The notes under the pieces were generated by a model. That model was given only the letters and a program-made list of their open reading frames with translations, was not told the DNA's origin and ran no database searches. From CAZIVO01 sp964542765 (GTDB taxonomy: Bacteria > Planctomycetota > UBA1135 > UBA2386), in assembly GCA_964542765.1 (NCBI GenBank), contig CAZIVO010000124.1:1-10124 (forward strand): DNA of 10,124 bases. Reading direction: 5' to 3'. The translations under genes and the position numbers were made by a program. Shown piece after piece: positions 5,440 to 10,124 of the stretch (position 1 is the stretch's first letter; every line of letters begins with the position of its first letter).

Positions 5440-7446
5440 ATGGACGAGTCACGGCAGCGAATCGATGAGGTGGACCGCGAGATTGTCCGCTTGCTCGCCG
5501 AGCGCATGGAAGCAGTGCGGAAGATCGGCGGCTTCAAGAACAGCAATGCGGAGGCTCCGTTCCGCGACCTCGAGAGGGAGCGGCAGATTTTCGAGCGCTG
5601 GTCCAAGGAGGCCGAGTCGCTGGGCTTGTCGAGTTACTTCGCGGGTAGGGTCCTGCGTGAGGTTCTCAACTACTCGCGCCGCTATCAGGAAGGCTTGATC
5701 GATTCGCCCGCGCCCGGCGCCGTCGGGCAGGTGATCAAGGTGGGATATCAGGGAGTCCCGAGTTCCTACAGCGATCTGACCATCAGCAAGGTGTTCGCAC
5801 ACCGGGGGGATCCTTCGATCGATCGCGTCGGCTTCCATACCTTCACGGCCGCTGTCGAGGCACTCGAAGCTCGAGAGGTCGACTACGCGCTCCTGCCGGT
5901 GGAGAACACCATCGCCGGGAGCCTGAACGAGGTTTACCAACTCCTGCTCGAGCGGCCGATCACCGTCGTTGGCGAGGAGGTGTGGCCCGTCGAGCATCGG
6001 CTCGCCGGACTGCCCGGCGCTCGTCTCGACGGAGTTCGAAAGATCCGCTCACATCCGGTGGCTCTGCAGCAATGCGAGAAGTTCATCGAGAGTGTGGGGG
6101 GTGCCGTGACGGAGAGCTTTTTTGACACGGCTGCTGCCGCTGAATCGGTGTCCATCGATGCGGATCCGAAGATCGCCGCGATCTGTTCCGAGGAGTCGGT
6201 CCTTCGCAATGGGCTCGAGATCTTGCATCGCGATGTCGCTGACCATGAGGCGAACTTCACCCGCTTCTTGCTGCTGAGCATGAAACCGGAACCCGTTGAC
6301 TTGAGGAAGCCGGCCAAGACCTCTTTGACCCTCACGGTCAATCACCGGCGAGGAGCCCTGGCAGCCTGTCTGCAGCACTTCGCCCGTCAGGACATCAACC
6401 TCACCAAGCTGGAGAGCCGGCCGCGTCCCGAGGCGCCGTGGGAATATCTGTTCTATCTCGATATCGAGGGCAATATCGATGACCCGAAGGTGAAGGCGAC
6501 TCTCGATGAAGTTCGGGGCTTTACCAATCACTTCAAGGTGATCGGGTGCTATCTGCGATGCACCGAAGAGTCCGAGCCGGTACCTTCGGTTGTGGTGGAG
6601 CAACCGCCCGAATCGCTCATGGAAGATGAGGAACCGGTGGTGTTCGCGCCCCCTGATCAGCCCGAGCATGCCGAGGTCAGCCTCGGCAAGGCAACCTTTG
6701 GCGGCAACCGGTTCACCGTGATCGCCGGTCCTTGCGCCGTCGAGAATCGCCAGCAGATCTTTGCTGCCGCGGAACTCGTCAAGCAACGAGGTGCCTCGGT
6801 GCTGCGCGGCGGTGCCTTCAAGCCGCGGAGCTCACCTCATTCCTTCCAGGGCCTGGGCTTTCCCGGGCTCGACCTCCTCGCCGAGGCATCGCGGACCTTT
6901 GAGATCCCCTTCGTGACCGAGGTCTTGCGTCTGGAGGATGTCGATCGCATTGCCGACAAGGCCGATGCTCTGCAGGTCGGCGCTCGCAACATGCAGAATT
7001 TTGAACTCCTCAAGAAACTTGGCCGGACGAACCGCACGGTCATTCTCAAACGCGGGATGAGTGCGACCATCAGCGAGGTGCTTTCAGCGGCGGAGTACAT
7101 TCTGGATGGTGGCAACCAGAGGATCATCCTTTGCGAGCGCGGCATCCGCACCTTCGAGACCTCCACCCGCGCCACCCTGGATGTCAGCGCCGTTCCCGTG
7201 CTGAAATCTCGCACTCACCTGCCGGTCATCGTCGATCCATCGCATGCGGCAGGTCAGCGATATCTTGTGATCCCGCTCGCCTTGGCGGCAGCCGCAGTGG
7301 GTGCCGACGGCATCATTGTCGAGGTCCATCCCGATCCCGATGCGGCTCTTTGCGACAAGGAACAGGCGCTGACGGCCAAGGACTTCGAAGATCTCATGCG
7401 GCAACTCGGACCGATCGTTCTCGGCCAGGGCCGGGCATTGGAGTGA
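5440..7446 (+). CDS. Trifunctional chorismate mutase / prephenate dehydratase (with ACT domain) / DAHP synthase
   Basis: Predicted at 668 aa and cytoplasmic. Residues 1-85 are an AroQ chorismate mutase; aligned by eye with the E. coli P-protein, the active-site set is kept (Arg5, Arg22, Lys33, Asp43, Glu47, Ser79, Gln83). Residues about 98-280 are prephenate dehydratase: VGYQGVPSSYS, PVENTIAGSLNEVY, and NFTRF with catalytic Thr274. Residues about 293-372 are an ACT domain with GALA (305-308) and ESRP (325-328), the phenylalanine-binding motifs of PheA proteins. An acidic linker (about 375-412) leads to a type I-beta DAHP synthase (about 413-668). Its metal ligands are Cys432 (GPC), His602 (DPSH), Glu628 (EVHP) and Asp639, with the same spacings as in Thermotoga DAHP synthase (170, 26 and 11 residues). 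Reactions: DAHP from phosphoenolpyruvate and erythrose-4-phosphate, chorismate to prephenate, and prephenate to phenylpyruvate. Feedback by phenylalanine is likely. Start context is weak (AGAAGAG directly before the ATG). The name pheA or aroF alone would be misleading. Confidence 0.95.
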   Translation: MDESRQRIDEVDREIVRLLAERMEAVRKIGGFKNSNAEAPFRDLERERQIFERWSKEAESLGLSSYFAGRVLREVLNYSRRYQEGLIDSPAPGAVGQVIKVGYQGVPSSYSDLTISKVFAHRGDPSIDRVGFHTFTAAVEALEAREVDYALLPVENTIAGSLNEVYQLLLERPITVVGEEVWPVEHRLAGLPGARLDGVRKIRSHPVALQQCEKFIESVGGAVTESFFDTAAAAESVSIDADPKIAAICSEESVLRNGLEILHRDVADHEANFTRFLLLSMKPEPVDLRKPAKTSLTLTVNHRRGALAACLQHFARQDINLTKLESRPRPEAPWEYLFYLDIEGNIDDPKVKATLDEVRGFTNHFKVIGCYLRCTEESEPVPSVVVEQPPESLMEDEEPVVFAPPDQPEHAEVSLGKATFGGNRFTVIAGPCAVENRQQIFAAAELVKQRGASVLRGGAFKPRSSPHSFQGLGFPGLDLLAEASRTFEIPFVTEVLRLEDVDRIADKADALQVGARNMQNFELLKKLGRTNRTVILKRGMSATISEVLSAAEYILDGGNQRIILCERGIRTFETSTRATLDVSAVPVLKSRTHLPVIVDPSHAAGQRYLVIPLALAAAAVGADGIIVEVHPDPDAALCDKEQALTAKDFEDLMRQLGPIVLGQGRALE

Positions 7447-7492
7447 GCGCCTCGAGGTTGCTTCGATCGGTCGTCTGCGAGGATGGCAACTG

Positions 7493-8251
7493 ATGGACTT
7501 CGGCCAGTATGCCCTGATCGCCTTGGTCCTGGCGGGTGGCAGCCTGGTCCAGTCGGCGGCGGGCTTTGGTTACGCGCTGTTCAGCGCCACCTTGCTGGTG
7601 TTGATGGGATTTGCTCCGCATGCGGCGATCCCGATCGTCGCGGTGGCGGTGATCGCCCAGGCGGTGGTAGGGATCTGGCACCATCGCAAGGAATTGCAGT
7701 GGGGCATGGTGTTCAAGCTCACTGCCTTGACGATGTTGTCGTTGCCGTTCGGTGTCTGGGTGCTCGGCATGACCACGGAACTGGGTCCTGAGCGGGTCCG
7801 GCAGATGTTTGGCGCAGCACTGCTGGTGGTGCTGGCGATGCTCGTCGTGCTGCGCCCCCGGCCCCGCGATCACGTGCCCGCACCATGGACCGTGGCGGCG
7901 ATGTGCGCGGGTGGTTTCCTGTCCGGGGCTTGCGGCATGGGTGGTCCGCCGATCGTTCTGTGGGTCATGGCGCACCGCTGGTCGAATGAGCAGACCCGCG
8001 TCACCTTGTGGGCGATCTTCGCCCTGATGGTAATGCCGACTCTGGTGGTGCTTTCCTTGCGATTCGGGGTCGTGGTCTGGGAGTGGGCAGGGTTGTCCTT
8101 GCTCTTCATCCCGGCCGTTGTTGTTGGCGCGATACCGGGTATCTGGCTTGGCAACCGCATCCCCAAGCCCCTTCTTCGTCGCATCGCCATCGTCTTGCTG
8201 ATGATGATAGGGCTCTTCGCGATCGGTCAGCCCTTGCTGTTCGCGGGCTGA
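7493..8251 (+). CDS. TauE/SafE family membrane permease (putative sulfite/organosulfur exporter)
   Basis: Predicted at 252 aa, the normal length of the family, with about eight hydrophobic helices in two related halves. The first half carries GSLVQSAAGFGYALFS (16-31). The second carries the matching GFLSGACGMGGPPIVLW (141-157), whose Gly-rich GMGGPP is diagnostic of TauE/SafE (formerly DUF81). The end, GLFAIGQPLLF, fits the last helix. Family members export sulfite, sulfoacetate or related anions; many are uncharacterised, so the substrate is open. The ATG at 7493 has GAGGA (7479-7483) at 9 bases. It lies 46 bp after the fusion enzyme with no terminator between, so co-transcription is possible, although I know of no functional link to phenylalanine synthesis. 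The downstream opposite-strand gene ends only 12 bp away. Confidence 0.9.
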   Translation: MDFGQYALIALVLAGGSLVQSAAGFGYALFSATLLVLMGFAPHAAIPIVAVAVIAQAVVGIWHHRKELQWGMVFKLTALTMLSLPFGVWVLGMTTELGPERVRQMFGAALLVVLAMLVVLRPRPRDHVPAPWTVAAMCAGGFLSGACGMGGPPIVLWVMAHRWSNEQTRVTLWAIFALMVMPTLVVLSLRFGVVVWEWAGLSLLFIPAVVVGAIPGIWLGNRIPKPLLRRIAIVLLMMIGLFAIGQPLLFAG

Positions 8252-8263
8252 TCTGTTCGCGGT

Positions 8264-9361
8264 TCACCCGGCAAGGATCTGTTCTACTTGCTCGAGCGGG
8301 AGGCTGTGGCCGACGAGGGGCTGGCACAGATCCTCCTGCGACTGTTGCCAGCTGGCAGCAATCTCATCTTCGGTCACCAGGGTCGAGACGTAGCGGCTGC
8401 AGCCCGTGCCGAAGGGTGAGGTGAAGAAAGGGCGATCGACACTGAGGCGCTCCATGGCCGGGAAGGCTTCGTCGTAACCCCAGGCGAGTCCCCCGATTTC
8501 TTCGCAGGACCAGCCGCGAGGTCGAGCGATGGCTCGTTCGCTTTGTTCGTGGGGTCGCAGGCATTCGGCACCGTCGTAGAAGTAGAGGGAGAGCGGCGGA
8601 AGATCTCGCAGCGCCCCCAGGCGCGGTACAGAAAGTCGGTCGGTGATCCTTGTCGCGGCGACATCCCAGACGGGCCCCCTCTCGAGGATGGTTTCCTCGG
8701 CGATGGTCCAGGACCCATCTTCGAATCGGGCCAGGGCAGGATTGGAACTCGACCAGGAAAAGGGGTGCGAGCAGAAGATCATGTTCTTGCGTCCGGCGGA
8801 ATCCACGTGGACGGCAGGATCCTTGGCGTGCAGCCGGCTGGGTTTGTCGGATCTGATCGCGCCTCGGGCGGAACCTGCTTCGAGTGATGCGATGTCTGCT
8901 GCGGACATCACGTCGATCGACCAGACTCCGGTTCCGGGCTTGCGGTAATCGATCAGCCCTTCGGGATACGGCCGGTCCTTCTCGGTCGAAACATAGAGTT
9001 CTATTTGTCCGTCGTGCGCGAGCAAGGACACGCCTTCGATGGACACCACCGCTTCGTCTGTCGTTGCCACATCTTCCTTTTTGAAGACCTTGACCTTCTC
9101 GAAGGGCTGGTCGAAGGCGCTGCTCTGGTAGATGGCGAGTTCCTTGCCGCGTTCGCCGGCACCGACGCCGGTGCGAGAGTCACCGAAGACGCGGTGTCGG
9201 CCCGCCAGCAAGAAAGTTCCATCGGAGTCCTGGATCATGTCGCCGCCGCCGAACCAGAATCCTTCCCGGCGTTCTTGTGGCCAGACCAGGGTGCGCGCTG
9301 CCTTCTGGTCGATCAGCGCCTCGGCCAGGCGAATCAGGCTTTCTCTCAGAGGTTGGTCCAT
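8264..9361 (-). CDS. Conserved-looking cytoplasmic protein, possible five-bladed beta-propeller (glycosidase-like fold)
   Basis: Predicted at 365 aa with no signal peptide and no membrane segment. After a short helical start (about 1-26) the sequence is a series of beta-rich repeats with Asp-Gly turns: FWFGGGDMIQDSDGTFLLAGRH (near 35-56), EGVSLLAHDGQIELYVSTE (109-127), HAKDPAVHVDSAG (178-190), FEDGSWTIAEE (213-223) and a WGYDEAFPAMERL segment. Repeats ending in a DG turn with Asp41, Asp181 (in KDPAV) and ERGPVWD recall five-bladed propeller glycosidases of the GH43/GH130 type, but I cannot place it in a family. A non-enzymatic propeller or a sugar-phosphorylase relative is equally possible. 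The ATG at 9361 lacks a visible Shine-Dalgarno site. It is convergent with the permease (12 bp apart) and divergent from the right-edge gene. Confidence 0.75.
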   Translation of the reverse strand: MDQPLRESLIRLAEALIDQKAARTLVWPQERREGFWFGGGDMIQDSDGTFLLAGRHRVFGDSRTGVGAGERGKELAIYQSSAFDQPFEKVKVFKKEDVATTDEAVVSIEGVSLLAHDGQIELYVSTEKDRPYPEGLIDYRKPGTGVWSIDVMSAADIASLEAGSARGAIRSDKPSRLHAKDPAVHVDSAGRKNMIFCSHPFSWSSSNPALARFEDGSWTIAEETILERGPVWDVAATRITDRLSVPRLGALRDLPPLSLYFYDGAECLRPHEQSERAIARPRGWSCEEIGGLAWGYDEAFPAMERLSVDRPFFTSPFGTGCSRYVSTLVTEDEIAASWQQSQEDLCQPLVGHSLPLEQVEQILAG

Positions 9362-9407
9362 GACTGAGTTGCGGCGAAGGGAGCCGGCCGCTTCGGGCTT
9401 GGGGACA

Positions 9408-9452
9408 TTGACTCCAGACTGCTTTTGTCGAGCAGTTTCAAAGGAGAGTCAA
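9408..9452 (+). promoter_or_regulatory. Nested stem-loop overlapping a Shine-Dalgarno sequence
   Basis: Outer arms TTGACT (9408-9413) and AGTCAA (9447-9452) are exact complements. An inner stem, ACTGCT (9418-9423) with AGCAGT (9431-9436), closes a 7-base loop. The right side contains AAGGAGAG (9441-9448), which could serve the small frame at 9458; CTCC (9412-9415) could instead pair with its GGAG. If transcribed rightward, the fold could hide that ribosome binding site. There is no T-run, so it is not a standard terminator. Function is unproven. Confidence 0.35.
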
Positions 9453-9457
9453 GTTTG

Positions 9458-9547
9458 ATGTTGTCGCGAATGGCGGCTTGGCCAAGAGGATGCGGGAGAC
9501 CGATCGATGGCTTCCTTCCTGTTGAGCAGACAAACTCGATGAAATAA
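9458..9547 (+). CDS. Possible 29-aa small protein or leader peptide
   Basis: ATG at 9458 to TAA at 9545-9547, 29 codons, preceded by AAGGAGAG (9441-9448) at a workable distance. The peptide (starting MLSRMAAWPRGCGR) shows no known family, no membrane segment and no run of one amino acid that would suggest attenuation. It ends 37 bases before the start of the sulfite-oxidase-like gene. The good ribosome binding site is the only support; a chance frame is quite possible. Confidence 0.2.
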   Translation: MLSRMAAWPRGCGRPIDGFLPVEQTNSMK

Positions 9548-9584
9548 GCTCCTCGTATCCCATTCCGCTGGCAGGCGTTGCCGG

Positions 9585-10124
9585 ATGAATCCTGCACTCA
9601 CCCATTTCTTGGCCGAGCATGCCACCTTGACGCGCCGCTACTTCTTGCGTTGCGGTTCGGTGGGTGCCATCGCTTTGACTTCCCTTCCGCTCCTTGGCAG
9701 TGGCCGCAAGCGCGAAGTGGACATGCAGGAGATGATCGAAGGGTTGGAGACATGGCTCACTCGCCCTGACGATTTCCGAGATGTTTCGCGCGGCAAGCCC
9801 AAGCCACACTCTTTGTCGATCGAGAAAAGGCAAGAGGTCGGCTTGACGCGCGACACCTGGAAGCTGGAAGTCATCAGCGACCCCGAGAAGTCCGCGCTCT
9901 TACGAAATCCCCTCACCGCGGCAAAGGGCACGGCGCTCGATTTCAAGGGACTGATGCAACTGGCTCGGAAACACGCGGTCCGCTTTCCCAAGATCATGAC
10001 CTGTTTGAATCTCGGCCGCCCTCTGGGCACAGGCATCTGGGAAGGTGTGCCGCTGCGCACCGTTCTCTGGCTCACGCAGCCCCGTGATCGATTTCGTCGC
10101 GTCGTGCCAGGAATGCGTATCGGC
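9585..10124 (+). CDS. Tat-exported sulfite-oxidase-type molybdopterin oxidoreductase, partial (5' end)
   Basis: An ATG at 9585 opens a frame that stays open for 180 codons to the last base, so the gene continues outside the window. An in-frame TGA at 9540-9542 and no other start codon after it support this start. Residues 16-22 (TRRYFLR) match the twin-arginine consensus and are followed by a hydrophobic GSVGAIALTSLPLLG, so a folded, cofactor-loaded protein is probably exported. Residues about 134-162 (FPKIMTCLNLGRPLG then WEGVPLRTVLW) match the core of the sulfite oxidase/YedY-type Moco domain. Cys140 is in the position of the cysteine that binds molybdenum. The dimerisation and C-terminal parts are out of view. 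The substrate is unknown; family members oxidise sulfite or repair methionine sulfoxide, and many have no assigned reaction. Start context shows no Shine-Dalgarno site. Confidence 0.85.
   Translation, partial: MNPALTHFLAEHATLTRRYFLRCGSVGAIALTSLPLLGSGRKREVDMQEMIEGLETWLTRPDDFRDVSRGKPKPHSLSIEKRQEVGLTRDTWKLEVISDPEKSALLRNPLTAAKGTALDFKGLMQLARKHAVRFPKIMTCLNLGRPLGTGIWEGVPLRTVLWLTQPRDRFRRVVPGMRIG

Larger units (their letters stand above)
9362..9584. promoter_or_regulatory. Divergent intergenic region before the sulfite-oxidase-like gene
   Basis: This 223-bp gap separates the minus-strand propeller-like gene from the right-edge gene, so it should hold both promoters. No clear -10/-35 pair was found on either strand. 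It contains a nested stem-loop (9408-9452) and a short reading frame with a good ribosome binding site (9458-9547), both listed separately. Confidence 0.4.

Noticed and set aside
5385..5468. A 27-codon frame (starting MLSRLLLTAP) in the leader of the fusion enzyme, considered as an attenuation leader peptide
   Set aside because: It contains no Phe, Tyr or Trp, overlaps the true start, and no terminator/antiterminator pair follows.
8237..8262. Direct repeat CTGTTCGCGG at 8237-8246 and 8253-8262
   Set aside because: Only two 10-base copies, one inside coding sequence and one in a 12-bp gap; most likely chance in GC-rich DNA.
9638..10075. Minus-strand frames at 9638-10075 and 9438-9833
   Set aside because: They lie opposite the sulfite-oxidase-like frame, which has a Tat signal and Moco motif; the minus products show no recognisable features.

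Overview
The window is GC-rich bacterial chromosome with ordinary, densely packed genes. The best clue to its owner is the secreted protein near the left end. After a signal peptide it carries a Gly-Cys-Pro-Gly-Ser module followed by a 'LPLDL..IGM.GC' stretch, a pattern I associate with secreted proteins of Planctomycetota. Poor Shine-Dalgarno sites at several genes fit that. The phylum is an inference, not a proof.

Layout, left to right. (1) Positions 2-148 hold the tail of a hemolysin III/PAQR-type membrane protein. (2) A secreted cysteine-containing protein (260-1456, +) ends just before a strong GC-rich hairpin. (3) A sugar phosphate isomerase/epimerase-like TIM barrel (1514-2338, +) overlaps tail-to-tail by 28 bp with (4) a minus-strand pair. 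That pair is an MFS transporter (5138 to 3858) followed, through an ATGA stop/start overlap, by a large polytopic membrane protein with a glycosyltransferase-C-like look (3861 to 2311). (5) A 301-bp divergent intergenic region carries a perfect 11-bp inverted repeat close to (6) a 668-aa fusion enzyme (5440-7446, +). The fusion has four parts: AroQ chorismate mutase, prephenate dehydratase, ACT domain and type I-beta DAHP synthase. (7) A TauE/SafE-type permease (7493-8251, +) follows 46 bp later. (8) A cytoplasmic protein, perhaps a five-bladed beta-propeller glycosidase-like fold, lies on the minus strand (9361 to 8264). (9) Starting at 9585 and running off the right edge is a twin-arginine-exported sulfite-oxidase-type molybdopterin enzyme, open to the last base.

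The clearest point of interest is the fusion enzyme. It joins the entry step of the shikimate pathway to the two steps committing chorismate to phenylalanine. A single ACT domain sits between the dehydratase and the DAHP synthase, and all key catalytic residues I could align are present in each domain. The sulfite exporter-like permease and the sulfite-oxidase-like enzyme could share a sulfur theme, but an opposite-strand gene separates them and no shared operon is visible. I see no CRISPR array, RNA gene, insertion sequence, prophage or recognisable defence system.
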